From the NCBI GenBank assembly GCA_009767595.1, contig VSDK01000749.1, forward strand, positions 1-64,000: a DNA stretch of 64,000 bases, written 5' to 3'. The notes beneath the pieces are model-generated. The model made no database searches. It worked only from the letters and a program-made list of their open reading frames with translations, and was not told where the DNA came from. This DNA comes from Symbiodinium kawagutii. Lineage: Eukaryota; Sar; Dinophyceae; Suessiales; Symbiodiniaceae. The position numbers and the translations under genes are program-made. Shown in pieces: positions 35,500-48,959 of this stretch; the stretch's first letter is position 1; each line of letters opens with the position of its first letter.

Positions 35500-38350
35500 A
35501 ATACAGAGTGCAGCTCAGAAACAAAAATCCCAGGCTCTTCCACCGTGCTGCCCTGTTTCGAGAGCCTGCGGTCTTTTACCTGGAGGGTAGGACGGTGAAG
35601 GGGAAAGGCTACAGGGTCGCACCTGTCGAGCTTCTGAAACTTCCCCAACTTCTTCCCATAGGAATTGACACAACTTCGCCTCTTGCGCCTCATCACTGCT
35701 GCCATTCTCCGCACCAACCTGCCGCCAGGTGCTGTGCAGAGAGTGATGACCTTCCTCTTGGGGCCACAACTCACATCACTCAACCAGGAAAGCTGAGATG
35801 TTGCCGCAGTCAGCTCAGAACGACCGGGCTCCTCGCCTTGGGTCTGTCCAACATTACCTGATGGCAGCGGATCGTTTTAGGAAGCTGGAAATCCCGGGGA
35901 GTCAACTGCAACCATGGCATTGGCCACACAACTTGTATCGTGACTGATCGATTTTGGTGGATACAAAGCATGTACACCCAACACAAAATTATTGCTGCTA
36001 CAGGCGTATGTTCCAAAGCATTTGATAATGCATCCAGGCAGCTATGTCGTCATGGTGCGGGTTTAAGTAGCCTTGGCGCCAGGACAACTCCAAGATCTTT
36101 GCGAGAACACAAGGAACATGCTGCAAAGATTGTCCAACCCTAAATCCATGCATCAATCCATGAACAGAGGCATGCAAACACTGAAGTCAAAAAAAAACTA
36201 CAAGGAATGGACATGTCCATCCCAAGTGAATGTTTGAGGGCAACACCCAAGCCGAAGACATGGATGACGGATCTCCAACCTGACTTGTTCAAAGCTTCAC
36301 TTCTGGAAAATTGGGAAAAGGGAGAAGACTTGCATAAGATCCCTGAGACGCAAGAACCCGCAATCATCTGAAATCCCTGTGCTCTTCCTCTCGTGCTTCA
36401 ACTTTTGCCCAACCAAATTCAACATGTTCCACCAAACCCGTTCCAAAAGTGCGACTGGAACAAACCTGTCCAACCATGGGCAGCCCCTGCCATGGCTAGT
36501 CGACAGCCTTGATGCGAGTCTTCCTCAGAGGGCTCCGTTCGTACCACGAGGTACCGACGCCCCAGCAACTCCACCTCAGCGGTTGATGACAACGCACCAA
36601 CCTGCTTGTACCAGGGGAATGCGCCCAAAAAAAACGATATAAGCTATATAAATCAAGCAGAGATGATAAGAACCATTGAGCCAACATGGCCACAGTCTCA
36701 ACAGAGTCCAGAACTGCAACGCCAGGAGTCCAAGCTGCACTGTGCTGTGTGGCATTTGGGGAGCATAGCAATGAGAATCCACACTTGGGAAACTCAAAAC
36801 TCGTAGCTTTGGGCAGAGCTCTAAGGCCCACACGTTCCGGATCAGTTGACCATAGTGCTCTTTGTCATCCAAACGACTCATGAAGTGCAAGGGCATCTCC
36901 TGTCACAGGCTTGAAGGGAAAATCTTGAGATCGGCTGGGCACACCAAAGGCCCCCTCCTCCTCCAAATCGGGTTGAGGAGATTCGCTGGAGGCTATCTCC
37001 AGGTCCTTTCAGCCAGATATCGGCATATCATGGCGTTTGAGAAAGATATGCTTGGCGCAACCAGCTGTCCTCGCTGGGGCATCCGCTCTCGTTTTCTTCA
37101 GAAAACCTGGGTGAGCCAAAAGTGGCAGAACAGTCGTCGACTAGAGTGAGCACTGTCGAAAATACAAGTTGGCAATCTCCTCTTGGAGTGGTTGCTTGAA
37201 AGGCATTGATAAGTCGTCTTCCCGCCATGTCAACGGATTAGTATTGGCAGAAGAGAGACAGCAGAAATCAGCAGAATATATAGATTGTGGCCCAAGAGGT
37301 GATCTGATCATCGATGGATTTTGTCCCACTGCTGTCAACAACCTCCATAAATAATTAGTCAAGATACATAGTGATAACACAGCCAATCAACCGAACCCCT
37401 TGGTGGGACGGATTCCATATGAATCATCATAGTTTCATTTGCTCTGTCAATCTAGGGCAGGGATAACAAATTAGATGTTTGACCAAAAAATTGGCAGTTT
37501 AACTCCCTTTCGTTGAAGCTTAGGCCCTGGCGTCCTGCCATCAGCTGACACGATGCAGAAGTCATTGGCTTCCTACGCCAGGCATTGGTTGACACGATGC
37601 AAAGGAGTGGGCGCATGTGCTCTGTACAGGAGTGGGTGCCTTGCCTCAAGAAACCAGCTATCTATTGCAGGTGAAGGGTTCCACTTGCTACAAAATGGGC
37701 AGACTCCAGGTCGCCGAAAGCAGCCATGGCGGCAAGTGAAATTCGGCTGACGACAAACTGATCAAGACAAAATGATGCAAAGAATCAGGCAGCACCACCC
37801 GGTCCGTGCCAGAGTTGGCTTCCGGCGACCCGGCACAAGAATCCATGGTCTGGGAGCGACGCACGCTGCATGCCTGCCAGGCAAATGCATGGTGCTGGAA
37901 TCAAATCAACAAGTTAAAACTCTCTCAGTTACTCTCTGCAAACTCCGAAGAAAATCCCTCCAAAAAAATGACCATTTGCTCTTGCAACACTCAAATAACA
38001 AAGCCCGGGAGGTCAGGGAGGTACCAGGCGTATTGCCGGCCAACCACCAGCGCCTCTGCAGATTTGGGAGTAACCTCACAGGTCAAAGCATAATTACTGA
38101 TCTTTCCATGATCCTTCGAGCCGTGGCAGTGAACCCAACAGTATCCTGGACCCAAGAAACCAGAGCTATCCATGGGAGGGGCTGTTGGAGTGTTCTCGCT
38201 GCTGCCCAAAGACATCGGGCGATGCCAGGTGAATCTCTCCAGCACGAGGAGTATCCGACATGGTGACCTCCAAGCTGCGCTCCGTCAGAATCTCCGAGTC
38301 GGACACTGGCAGCTCGGACAGCGTGGGGGAACCTTGGAGGCGACCGAACC
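35500..38350 (-). CDS. Scattered candidate exons, possibly the 5' part of the kinase gene
   Basis: Several minus-strand frames look coding: about 38345-38175 (ELPVSDSEILTERSLEVTMS, then AGEIHLASPDVFGQQREHS), 38150-37995 (GSKDHGKISNYALTCEVTPK), 37105-37040 (FSEENESGCPSEDSWLRQ, after CCCAG), 37005-36875 (EIASSESPQPDLEEEGAFGV), 36850-36790 (DKEHYGQLIRNVWALEL), 36600-36510 (GALSSTAEVELLGRRYLVVR) and 35725-35510 (SYGKKLGKFQKLDRCDPVAF). They lie in order upstream of the kinase Gly-loop exon on the same strand, but I could not join them and recognise no domain. Confidence 0.35.
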
Positions 38351-38664
38351 CGGGCGCACAATGGGGGAGTGTCCAAAGCTTGGATACCCAAGCCATCACT
38401 ACCCCAGCTTGTCTGCGCACTATCCGAACTTGAACACATGCAAATTGCATGCTGCACATACACATCTGCCTATTAAGAACACAGTGCCGTCAATTTGCAT
38501 TTTTGGCCAGGGCCTCTGGAGGTTTTGCCCTACACTTGGCCAAGGCTTTGCAAGGGTTCGAGCACACATCAAGGAGATCTAGGTTTGAGACTGCTGGTGC
38601 ATCAGCATGCAAATAACTAAATAAAGTTAAAAGTACACTAATAGAATTGCCTGATGGCGCCGGA

Positions 38665-38690
38665 GAGAAAGAGAGAGAGAGAGAGAATAC
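38665..38690. repeat. (GA)n microsatellite
   Basis: Ten or so GA units. The stretch 38400-40550 has no exon I trust; a plus-strand frame at 38900-39650 is discussed among the rejected items. Confidence 0.9.
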
Positions 38691-40559
38691 CCTATGTATA
38701 AGGCTAAGACACCCTGAACTCTATGCACGTGCGCGAGAAAAAGGTCAAGTGCGCTACACTTGCAGTGGGGGTTGCAGGGGGTGAGCCAAATGACGCCTCA
38801 ACAAAAGTGCATCTGCAAGGATGACTGGGTGAATGTGAACATGTCCAAACTCAATCGAGTTGGACATGGTCGGCCCAGGTCATCTTCCAAGCATTGATCT
38901 GTCCTGACTGCAGCTCAGGAACAGGCCCCCACTTCATGGCCAGAGTGCAAACTCATGGCGACCGCAGAGAGGCGCGGAGCACAGCTTGGAATCGAAAGTT
39001 GGGATCAGGTTCAAAAACAAAGGGACAACCCACACGACAATCCACAATCAGTTCATTTCTCCAAATGCCTCTTTCACAAAAACTATTTTGTTTCACCTCT
39101 GCCTCAAACCTTAATCAATTTGGTGGGACTTTCAAGGCCAGTGGCCAGACTTTGGACTTGAGCTGCAGAGCTTCAGAGGATTTCAATGCAGTCGATGGAG
39201 TCAATGGCACAAGAACACTTGCGACTCCCATCAAAAGTGGTTGCATGATGCAATCACCTGTGGCGAAAATGGCAACATCCCAAAGCCTGCAAAAAGAACG
39301 CAGCAGCCAAGGCCTGCAATGGGACTGGATATGGGCCCACTACCAGCTCTACTAGAGCCAAGCTGCAGATCAATGCTATGGCATCGCACCCCTTTCGTTT
39401 ACAGCAATGATTCTGCAGATATTGATGCTGCGCTCATGAAGCTGCAGAGGCACTCTTGGCATAAAAGGATCAAGCGATCAAGTTACCTCTGCATTTTCCT
39501 GCCTCTTCGTACTGTCCGGTCGGAGAGAGAAACAAATGGCATGCCACGGCTTCTGGTGGTGGAAATCTGCTACTTCAATGAATCCATCACCATCTCATTC
39601 GAGGGCCTGACCATGCAACACAGAGGGGCTGCTGCACCTGGACCCTGCTTTTAGCAGTAGCCCCGAAAAACGGCAGTTGCTCTGGTGACAGTGCCGTCGG
39701 CTGCAGCGAAAATGATCCAATTCACAAACCTCACAAGAGAAACATCAGCTCATCGTATCCAGCTCCCTCGTCCATTTCTCCATCTCTTCTTGGGGCCTTG
39801 CCACACACAGAACGAACGGACGAACCAACCAAACAACCAAAACAACAGCAACAGAGCAGTGACAGCGACAGCAAGCAACCACAATCAACGACCCCTAACA
39901 AATGCTTCCAGCTATGCTCCCTTGCATTCAAAGAGCTGGTCCAGCATCGCTTCAGAGATACAAAACAGCTCGACGCTGCCCTTGGTGGCTTCTCCTAAGC
40001 TGCAATGGAGCAATGCAGGCGGAGCTTCGCGTGGACCACCTAACGATCCACATCCACACTGAAAACCAGATTAAAATTACATACACATCATATCTTAGTA
40101 TAGAATACACACCCTTTTTCAAACCACATATTTCCCACTAGCTGGTGCGTTCATACGATTCATCATGGAAATAGACACTGATGAACACTGTCATTTTGCT
40201 GGCATCTGTCCCTAAGGCGGAACAGTTGGAACCTGACACTGCGCTGTCATTTTCCTGGCTGGTCAGGACCCGAACTACGCCCTGCGCTCCTAGCGTGCTA
40301 GCGGCTGATGGTGCGCTTGCCTTCTTGAAAATCTAACCACCTCTCACTGCCCGTTCCCTGACTGGTCTTTGTGACCTCAGCCCAGCATCGAATGGACTCA
40401 AAGCCGGAGATGACGCCTCACACGTTGAGGGCTTGGAAAGGCGAGGAAACATTGCAGCAGAGCAGTGTCAAAGATAGTTTTTTAGTGTAAAAACTGAGCT
40501 GATAGAACTGCCATCAGTGGGAGCCCATTGGGAGCCACCAGTGGGAGCCCCCACCTGTT

Positions 40560-41931
40560 TCCCGCAGCATTGTATCCAGCACTTTCTCGGCAGACTGCCG
40601 TCGCTTCGCCTTGGTCGCCGCTTCATCACAAGATCTCTGCCTTTCCATGCACGAAAGGCATGAACATCCCACAACATCCCTATGACTGTCGATTGATGTC
40701 GATTGTATGCAGATTATTCTCATGGAATTCTGACATTGGAAGCGAGATTCAAGAGCCCAAGGGCCCAAGGAAAAGAAATCTCTGGGCACACCACTCACAT
40801 GACTCAGTTCCAACAGAATTATAACTCAGAAAGAGCAGTTGGTACTGTAAGCTCTACTACAAAGCCTGCACGGCCTCTCCGACACTCTTGCTAAGCTGGA
40901 AGCTGCGGCAAAATCTTGCCAAGCAGCACATTCTGCAACAACTCGCTCGCGCACTTCATCTGGCATATCCACACGAATTTGTGACCTGATAGGCTGCTCA
41001 GTGTCTAGGCATAACTACCAGTAAGCTTGTAGCCACCTAGTAGGGCATCCCAGTAAGCTGGTAGTAATCTGGGAGGGCATTCATCCGTGCAAAGGTTCAA
41101 GAATAGAAATTCACCGACAGATCATTGTTGGAAAAGGGCTGCCATTTAGAGTAATTTCAAAGGAGTGAGCATGGATCATTTATCCTGGGAAAATTGAGCA
41201 GAGAAAACATCTTCTGAAGTCAGTATTCTCAGGTTGCCTGCCGTTGAAGTGTACAAGTGCTTCTGTGATATTTCAAAAGAAATGAAACATGTTTGAAGTC
41301 AAAGAGCTCACAAACTAATCCTCCGATGTAAAAACGGCCTATGGTGAAACAACACTTTGGAAAGTATGAAGTGAATAAGCATGTCAAGGGCTGCCGTTTG
41401 ATGAATCCGGTGAGTAGAAATCTGTTTCATGCGGGATTGACCTGTGCCTAGTGGTTCTGCAGCTGCAGCTTTGCTTGTGTGTAAACAATTTGTTGGATAA
41501 GGCAGCAAACCAAGCTACAGTCCAAGAATGTTGAAGAACTTGACTCAATCGTTTCTTTGTGCTCAGGTTCCAATTTCAAAAGTAGAGCTCTATGCAGAAC
41601 CTGTACTAACGAAATGAGCTGGGCAAGCGATCCCCCACCAATTGGAGTTTAGCCCAGCCACGGCAACTGTGAGGTTCACTTCTGGAAAGGTCTGTCATCA
41701 TTGCATCGCCACTAAGAATGAAACCAAACATCGCAGAAACCGCACAGTGCACATCAGTCCACTACTCAGAACCGCTACTTGCACATCCCACATCATCCCA
41801 CCCGGTCCCACTGCAGCGTCAAGGTGCGTCTTCTCCACTCTCTCGAGCCAACGGTTCACATCGGCTCGGGCTAAGGCTGCAGAGCACAGCAGGTCTTGCA
41901 GCGCTCCTTGGAGTGCCATCAGGCGGCACAT
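40560..41931 (-). CDS. Candidate exons of a helical protein downstream of ClpX
   Basis: Three minus-strand segments have strong helical coding character: about 41925-41810 (GALQDLLCSAALARADVNRW, then LERVEKTHLDAAV), 40985-40870 (QIRVDMPDEVRERVVAECAA, then SSLARVSERP; preceded by TCAG) and 40660-40560 (CDEAATKAKRRQSAEKVLDT, ending at a GTGGGG donor). They follow the ClpX stop codon at 42039 on the same strand and might be a separate small gene or a spliced C-terminal extension of ClpX. No family is recognised. Confidence 0.42.
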
Positions 41932-42038
41932 GGTACAGATGTATAAACTTGCAAGGCTTCCGGAGGGGTTCCTTCAAAGCACAAGGTGTAGCAGACTCGC
42001 ATCTTTCTTCGAATGGAGCCAGGGGGGGTAGTTTCAGA

Positions 42039-45000
42039 TTACAACCAAACTCTCGGACGCTTATCACAAGGTGTAGGCAAGATTCTGGCGGGATCTTCCA
42101 CCATCTCAGCAGTCAGGAGCAATTCGGTGCAAGTTGTTGATGGGAGCTCAAATTTAAAGTTCCGCAGCACCTGGCAGAACACTTTGGAGCCTGGCCTCCC
42201 GTACTCAAATTCATCGTGCCAACGCTTTGTGAAATGTATTTGGTTGCATAACTCTTGAAGGGTGCAGCGGAGCGGTGTGTTCAAACCTCGGCAGCTGGAT
42301 TTTGCTTCCACTGTTTCCATGTTCTGGTCATTTTGGATTCAAAAGTTGGCACCGGTTCTGACCGGAAAGGCGATCTGTCTCGCGATATTTGCTGATCACC
42401 CGATGAACTACCATCTCTGCCCTAAATCAAAATGCTTTCATCTCCAAGCATCAAAACTCACCTCAGTTCGTTAGAGCGTGTTGCCCAATAAATTGATCTT
42501 TATGGGTTTGCGTGGGTGCGCGAGCAACAAAACGGCATAAAACGGCCATATATAGATATTTATATATATATATATATACATATTTATTTCTTTATGGAAA
42601 AAATACTGAAATCCAATCATGTATGAGAATTCACTTGGCATAAGTGCGTAACCGGAAGCATAGCATTTTGGCACCATTTATGTGACACTATGCGCGTTGT
42701 TTGTGAGTTCTCCCCAGGTCCCGCACCTTCTCCAGGATGGTTACCAGCGCTCGCGCACCAGTTTTCTCCTCCACCGCCAATTCAGCCACCCGTCGCAGCG
42801 CAGCCTCCTCGGCCTCCAGTGCCGCAATGCTGTGGATGGGAGGGTTGGGACCATGGGTTGAACTCGCCATGGATCTCCCGTGGACAGGGATGCTATGTCA
42901 GGGGTGATGCCGAGTCGTTGCACTTTCTTCGCTGTTTCTTCGCTGTGCAAATAGCTTTTAAGTGTCCGGCTTTCAGCTGAATGCCGTATCCAGAGAAGTC
43001 ATTCCTTGACAACAGCACAACATGCATTGCACGTTCAGGATCGTCATTGACCCTTTGAACCCGTAGCTTGGCTCGGGGTCCAGAAGGCTCTTGACCCAAG
43101 ATATCCAATCTACAGCTCAACCCAAGATGTTCCAAGTTCGAAGCACCATTTGAGAAGCTGAAGCAACATGACACGTGTTGTAAGAAGAACAGGGGCGATC
43201 CCATGCCAAGAAAAGTCTGAGCAGCTTAGAAATCACCCTGACCATATTGTGCTTGGTCATGGACCCAGTTCAATGAGAGGAAAGATAGAAGCAAAGCAGT
43301 TGAGGATCTGGAACTGCAACAGAATCGAATCCTCCGCTTCCGTCAGGATCTTGTACAAGTCGTTGGAGTCCAAGGCACGAATTGCCTCGAGGCGATGCGT
43401 GGATTTCAGATGATTTCGGGCTGTTGAGCGCAGGTTTTCTGTGTTTTCCATGTTTTCCTGATCTCTCTGTACAAATGGAAGGAATGGCAGCCATCAGGAC
43501 GAAATACACAAGAAGAACTGAAGTCATATACTGATGTCAATCGTTCCTGGGAAGTATACAATACGATTCGTAAGCCAGAACTCTAAAGCCGAGGCCCCTG
43601 CCACTCGCACAGGGATGCGCCCAACAAACTCTGGTTCTAAGCCGGCTTCGATGAAATCATTTGTTTCTGCCAGGTGGAGGTAACCTGGGTGACTGAGCAA
43701 AGGGTGCAAAGAATGAGTTATCCCAGGGCAACGAAGTCCAAGAATGACCCCAACTACTTTTTTCCTTCTACGCAAGACCTCAACTACATATGTACTCAAA
43801 AAATCTTCAAAAGCACTGGGAAGTTCAACCAAGGAGCTTTGTTGCTCTTCCGGCGGCCCCTTTTCATTTGCAGCGTCATCCGCAGCCAGGAAGCCCATGG
43901 ACTTGGTACCTGCGCAGTGTCTTGGTGGATGGCTTTGAGGTGTGGGGGGGCCACCCCAGGAGCACCTACACGATTCTTGATGATGTCGTTCATTCCGGTG
44001 AATGCACCACTGAAAATGAATAAAACCTCAAGTGCCACGCGGTAGGTGAAAAGGATCTGGAGTTCAGCGGTCTATCCAGTAGCCTCTGATGACATTTGGG
44101 TCTCTTTCTCCATTCTTTTCTACTTTACTATCCACTTTCTTTCTTTGTTTTCTCTATCTCTCTCTCTCTATCTGTCTCTCGCTGTCTTTCTCCAATGCAG
44201 CAAATCTGAGGGCATGCACAAATTTTGTCGAGATGGACTCGTCCTGGCCCCCACCAAACCTCAGCAAACAGCCAAATGGACCAACTGAGTAACCAGCAAG
44301 TCACCAGCAAGAGCGCCCCCAAAGGCACAATAGGGTGCCGCCAATTCCAACTAATTCCAACTACTTGGACAAGTAGCATGCTGGATAGGCTGGCCTGCAT
44401 GCTATTCTTCGCACTTACCTGGGAACGAGTTGAAATTCCCTTGGAATGTAGGAATCACCACTGGCCGCCCGCCTCGGTATCCTCCATGATCTTCAAAAAG
44501 TTACCTTGGCAAACGCACTCTTTACAAGAGATAAACGATGAAAAAGACAGTACGCTTGGGGCATCCAGAACCCAAATAACTTTCAGCCAACAACCATGTC
44601 CCGCCTGCCAAAGGATACACTCTGCACCCAGTCAGCCATGGCAAATCACCAGCCTTGCTCCAAGATCCCGTTTAAATCTCTCTAAGCACCAAGACACTTT
44701 GAACTTGAGATCCACTCCAACCACCTCTACCGCCCATTCCACCAGATGCGCTGCAGATCTTATCCACCTCATCTACGTACCTGCAAGCACTTCATTGTCA
44801 GGAACTAGGCAGTGAGCCACGAACGCATCACATATTGCATCCGTGCTGTGAGACATGTGCGACCCCGAGGGCCTTTCACTAGGCTAATGTTTCGCCGCCA
44901 CGTTGAAGCACGCAGATTTGGTTCAATGTTTTTCTGCAAGGGCAAGTGCAAAATTTGTTTGGTCGTTTCATCTGTATAACTGTAAAAGCCTACTATTCGA

Positions 45001-47250
45001 ATGCAAAAAATGTGTATACATGTTTGTATATTTGCTTGTAAATATACATATATACCTATACATATGTATATACATGCATGTGTGTGTGTGCGTGTGTACA
45101 TTTGCTTACACAAAACATGCTGTATAGACATCCATTCATACGTTTAATTCATTTGTCACTATCCTATCTATGTATCCAACTTCCTCACCAGCGAACCAAA
45201 ACGTACGAAGCGTATTGTGAAAATAGACATGGAACGGAGTTTGTTCAAACAATGCTCAAAGAACACATCAGCATCAGTTTTGGGCATTTGGGTGCTGTAG
45301 CTTTTGAGCACGGGCTTCCATGTCACGTGAATCGTGTGGTCGCCGGAAAGCCAACCATATGACAAACACGATGCCTTGAGAACGACAATAGTGATGGTTG
45401 CATGACCGCGGTGAACGATGGTGAATCATGGTCATATTGTCATATACTGATTAGATGTGGTGAATAAGTCTAAGCTAGCAAGTACACAGTGATCTTCATG
45501 TAATTATGCTGAGGCTGAACATCAGTTACACAATGAGAATTGACAATGGTCATTAGTTTGAATTCAAATTGACTGATATAACTAATAATACTTTGATGGT
45601 TTTTAACATCTTAATGCGAGCTACTGGTCGCAATCGTAGTCTCACAATCATCATTGACAATAACCATTGGTTGCGCAACAGGTGTGGCCCCACAACTGTT
45701 AATGATTGATGGCACATGTTATGGGTTCTAAGGTGTTCTAAGCTCAACCTCCATGATCACCACAGGGAGAAGAGGCTACCGAAGTTGTTGGGGGTTCTAT
45801 GTCACCTTTGTGTCTTGGACTCGCTTCACCCAAACCATTGCGAGTGCACCGCTCCTATCGACTCCGATCGCGCTTTCAGTCCAAGTGCACAATGCCATAT
45901 CCAGCCACTGCAGAACTTCCTCCTGCAGCATCCACCAGCTGTCTAACAACATCCTCGGCATCTTCACCAACAATTCCCGTCTCTGAGAACTTCGTTGCAT
46001 CTGCCTGGCGCAACTGTGTGGCCACCCCATTTAGGAGCCAAAATCATGAGAACCACCAGCCAGAACCAATTGCAAGTGAAGTCGTGGGAGCACAGGGCAA
46101 AGGGCGAAGTTTCGGATTGGGACATGATTGCTTCTCAAGGCAAGTCTAGCCTTCACGAACGGCACCCCTAGCATCTTTGCCATGGTCCTGACCAAGTAGG
46201 TCTTGCCGCTCCCAGTTGGTCCAGAGATGAGGATGTTCCTGGACAGGACTTGCCAAAAGAATCCAGCAGTTTGCAAAGGTAATGGACATCAATGGACATC
46301 TACAAATCCGGGCGTTGCATCAGAACCTCCATCAAACCCTCCAATTCCTCTCCCATGTTCCTACAAGAGTGCCCCACCAGTCTAAGCCGAAGCTTCGGCT
46401 TCGTATAATTCTTGCCACGAAGACTGGGATCGTCCAGGCAACGCCGTGCCCAATTGTAATGGTCACACAAAGCCACGGACCTTGGAAAGGAAACCTGACA
46501 CCCCAAGGCCACAAGTCCTCAATGGCCCGATGACAAATAGTGCAAGTGTAGAGAAGGAGTGAAAGTGTAAGGCGTAGGGCGGCATTCATGCAACAGTGTA
46601 ACAACCATGACATAACTGTGGCAACTACTGCGAAAATGTCTCTCTAATTCCATTCTTGTTGATGATCGGAACTCATTGGTGGGAGACTCACCAGGAGCTG
46701 CTGCCAAGATGCAATACCCTCTTGGCATCATCCTATTGGACAAAACCGTCCAGCACAAGGCAGGTGTCAGCCATGGTGGCGCATGACCCAAGATTACTGG
46801 TGAAAATCAGAAAAGCATCCACAGCCTGCTCAATGATGTAGCGATCGAGGTACTCTTTGACCTCTTTGGGCTTCATTTGGAAACCTTTGATGTTGTTGAG
46901 GACCTGCAGGACTTTCGTCGAACGAGAAATGACACTTTTGAAAGGCAGCTCAGCTGCACAGGCCTCTTCAGCCTTCTTATCATCCTGAGGTCCTGCTGGA
47001 AACAACAACACTGGACATGGCACACCCCGACATGACTGGCTATCGCTGCAGCTTCAAGCGAGCTCACCCCGTGCCTGTCCGTCTGCCAAACATTTCTTGC
47101 GGACCTCCCCCGACAAAACCTCCACCAACTCCAGTCTTGCCCCCTTGGCCAACAACCTGAGTTGGAACTCTGTGTTCGGAACCTCAAGAAGTGCGCCTTT
47201 TCCTGTGGCCTGTGGGCCTGCACTTCCTTTGCATGTACACGCATCTAATT
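42039..47250 (-). CDS. CLPX: ATP-dependent Clp protease ATP-binding subunit ClpX, multi-exon
   Basis: ClpX is an AAA+ unfoldase that feeds proteins to ClpP in mitochondria or plastids. Segments in family order: about 47200-47072 (N-terminal region), about 47009-46826 ([17 protein letters not shown]), about 46487-46430 ([13 protein letters not shown]), 46238-46151 (Walker A GPTGSGKT), 46004-45889 ([18 protein letters not shown]), 44780-44698 (Walker [10 protein letters not shown]), 44504-44465 ([11 protein letters not shown]), 44026-43965 ([16 protein letters not shown]), 43666-43605 ([12 protein letters not shown]), 43386-43310 ([15 protein letters not shown]), 42825-42719 ([14 protein letters not shown]) and 42165-42039 ([12 protein letters not shown], then stop). 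Five solved introns are GC-AG or GT-AG with kept phase; one GC-AG intron splits [11 protein letters not shown] (1,108 bases). No N-terminal zinc finger was seen, and the first exon with its targeting peptide is not identified; an exon-like frame at 47590-47470 may belong. Confidence 0.93.
42540..42600. repeat. (TA)n tract in a ClpX intron
   Basis: TATATA-rich stretch lying between the [14 protein letters not shown] exon and the [12 protein letters not shown] exon. Other TA/GT-rich tracts sit in the 1.1-kb ClpX intron at 45020-45110. Confidence 0.85.
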
Positions 47251-47469
47251 GTATGTTTACACATTTAATCATATCTGAATAGCAAATACTGCGTCATCAA
47301 GGTACACAATTTTCATTATTTGAATGGATCGCAAGATAAATAAACAAGAATGATCAAACATGGGCAGCATCTCTCCGCTTGTTTGCTTACCACTTATCCA
47401 AATACAAGGTTTAGGCATGGTTTAGGTATGCTGGCAGCAAACACTGAACTTTGAGCCTTGCGTCAACCC

Positions 47470-47600
47470 ACTGAGATAGCCAGGCCACATCGAAAATGTT
47501 GCCCAGTGGTACGCCGCGGCCACCAGTGGCGGATCGGGCGCATCGGCGGGGGGCCCCGGGCAGCCAGTCCTCAAGGAGCTCCCACTGGGCAAACCCATGC
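47470..47600 (-). CDS. Candidate exon upstream of ClpX
   Basis: The frame WELLEDWLPGAPRRCARSAT, then GRGVPLGNIFDVAWLSQW, is GC-rich and protein-like, on the same strand as ClpX and about 220 bases upstream of its first sure exon. It may be a 5' exon of ClpX or the last exon of an upstream gene. From 47640 to 48000 the DNA is AT-rich with no gene seen. Confidence 0.35.
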
Positions 47601-48002
47601 ATCAAAAATGCGGGTACGAAGAACTCGAAAAGAAAAGGTGATGTAACTCATAGAGCATATATTTAATACGTACTAAGACACTAAGATATACATCAATATA
47701 TTCATAATATATCTATATAGTTATACATGTAGATGTTATGAACCAAACTTGAGAGATTAGAGATTCAACCAACAACGCTGCTGGTAAAAAAACTTGGATT
47801 TGAGCGCTTTTTCTTGGAGAAGTGAACAACTATGAGTTTGGAATTTTATCATGGTGCGGAGAAAGCCGTGTTGCAGCACGCAATCCGCACCATCTGTTCG
47901 TCATTTTCCCACCAAACTCACTTCATTTGGCGTGTGAAACGTTGAGAACGTGCTCAAAGTTTGAAGATGCCTGGTCCGAGGTGACCACAAACAGCCCCTA
48001 CC

Positions 48003-48656
48003 TCATGACAACCCAATGGCTGCTCTGGCACGCGCCCACTCATCAACCAGATTGTCTAAGGAAGGCTGACTTGGCTTTCTCTCCTCCCTTGTCGTGTGAC
48101 GCAACTCGCGGTGAGGCTCATGTTCCTCAACCGCAGCATCTTGCAAGCCAGCCTCCAGAGCCATCACAGTTTCACCGAAATGCCTTGCATCTCTCTCTGT
48201 GGCCTCCAAACGTTCCTCCAGGGCCCTCCCGTTGGCCTTCACTTCTGTGAGTCTCAGCTGCCTATCCTCCAAGGCTCTTTCCAGCTGCTGCAATTCAGCA
48301 TCCATTTCAGGATCTGCTGACAGCTGGATCTCCTCAGCGTCTGGAAATTGCGGAAATTGCCAATCTGCTGACCTTAGAGACTCAGAGGAAGAAACTGAGT
48401 CTTGACTCATTTGACTCCTTGGCTTCAGTAATTGACCACTCCTCTTCCCGCGACGTGCACGGCGCCGGTAGGGTTCATGACTGCTATCCTTGGACGGACC
48501 GTCCAAGGGGGTCAAGTGGTGCAGTGGATCGGCAGATTGGCTTCGGGAGCCGGGACCGCGGGAGGGGCGACGCCAAACTGGCGCCCACTCAGCGGACCAC
48601 TCGTTCCCTCGAAGCTGCTGCCGCGCTGCTTCTACGACCGAGGCGGCAGAAGCCAT
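48003..48656 (-). CDS. Coiled-coil protein, single ORF
   Basis: From the ATG at 48656 to the stop at 48003 a frame of 217 residues is open. The N-terminal half is basic and Ser/Arg/Pro-rich; the C-terminal half (about residues 110-190) has heptad-like Leu, Glu and Arg spacing typical of a coiled coil (MDAELQQLERALEDRQLRLT, then ALEERLEATERDARHFGE). The chain ends LVDEWARARAAIGLS. An in-frame extension to 48758 exists but adds a hydrophobic, Cys-rich stretch; which start is used is uncertain. No family match. Confidence 0.6.
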   Translation of the reverse strand: MASAASVVEAARQQLRGNEWSAEWAPVWRRPSRGPGSRSQSADPLHHLTPLDGPSKDSSHEPYRRRARRGKRSGQLLKPRSQMSQDSVSSSESLRSADWQFPQFPDAEEIQLSADPEMDAELQQLERALEDRQLRLTEVKANGRALEERLEATERDARHFGETVMALEAGLQDAAVEEHEPHRELRHTTREERKPSQPSLDNLVDEWARARAAIGLS

Positions 48657-48959
48657 GCAACATACTGGGGATGAGGCACGATGTGATCTTTGACAAAGTT
48701 GCTGATGTGTGACAAGGCAAGCAAGCACGCACACGAAACTTACATGAAACTTTGACAATTTGGAGTGGCTAAGTTCACTCGACTCTTTAGGTCTTAATCC
48801 TGATGGGGTGCTTGGTTCAAATGTTGTTCAGTGGTTGTTTCATGAGCGGGGCCAGTGCACCATCGTGGCAGCTTACTTGAGCCAAAGTCAAAGGCAATCT
48901 CACCTATCCAAGCATGTGCAGCATTTCACAAATATCAGCCTAAACTCACCCTTCGATAC

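Noticed and set aside
38894..39654. Two plus-strand ORFs (153 and 137 codons) and, on the other strand, an EF-hand-like DGDGFIEVADF
   Set aside because: No splice frame or second motif supports either reading; the two strands give conflicting hints.
2140..47720. Repeats that might suggest a CRISPR array or bacterial features
   Set aside because: All are simple microsatellites without spacers; introns and targeting peptides show a eukaryotic nuclear genome.
48876..48886. The same 11-base leader end on the minus strand
   Set aside because: Too short, and not at the 5' side of a recognised coding sequence.
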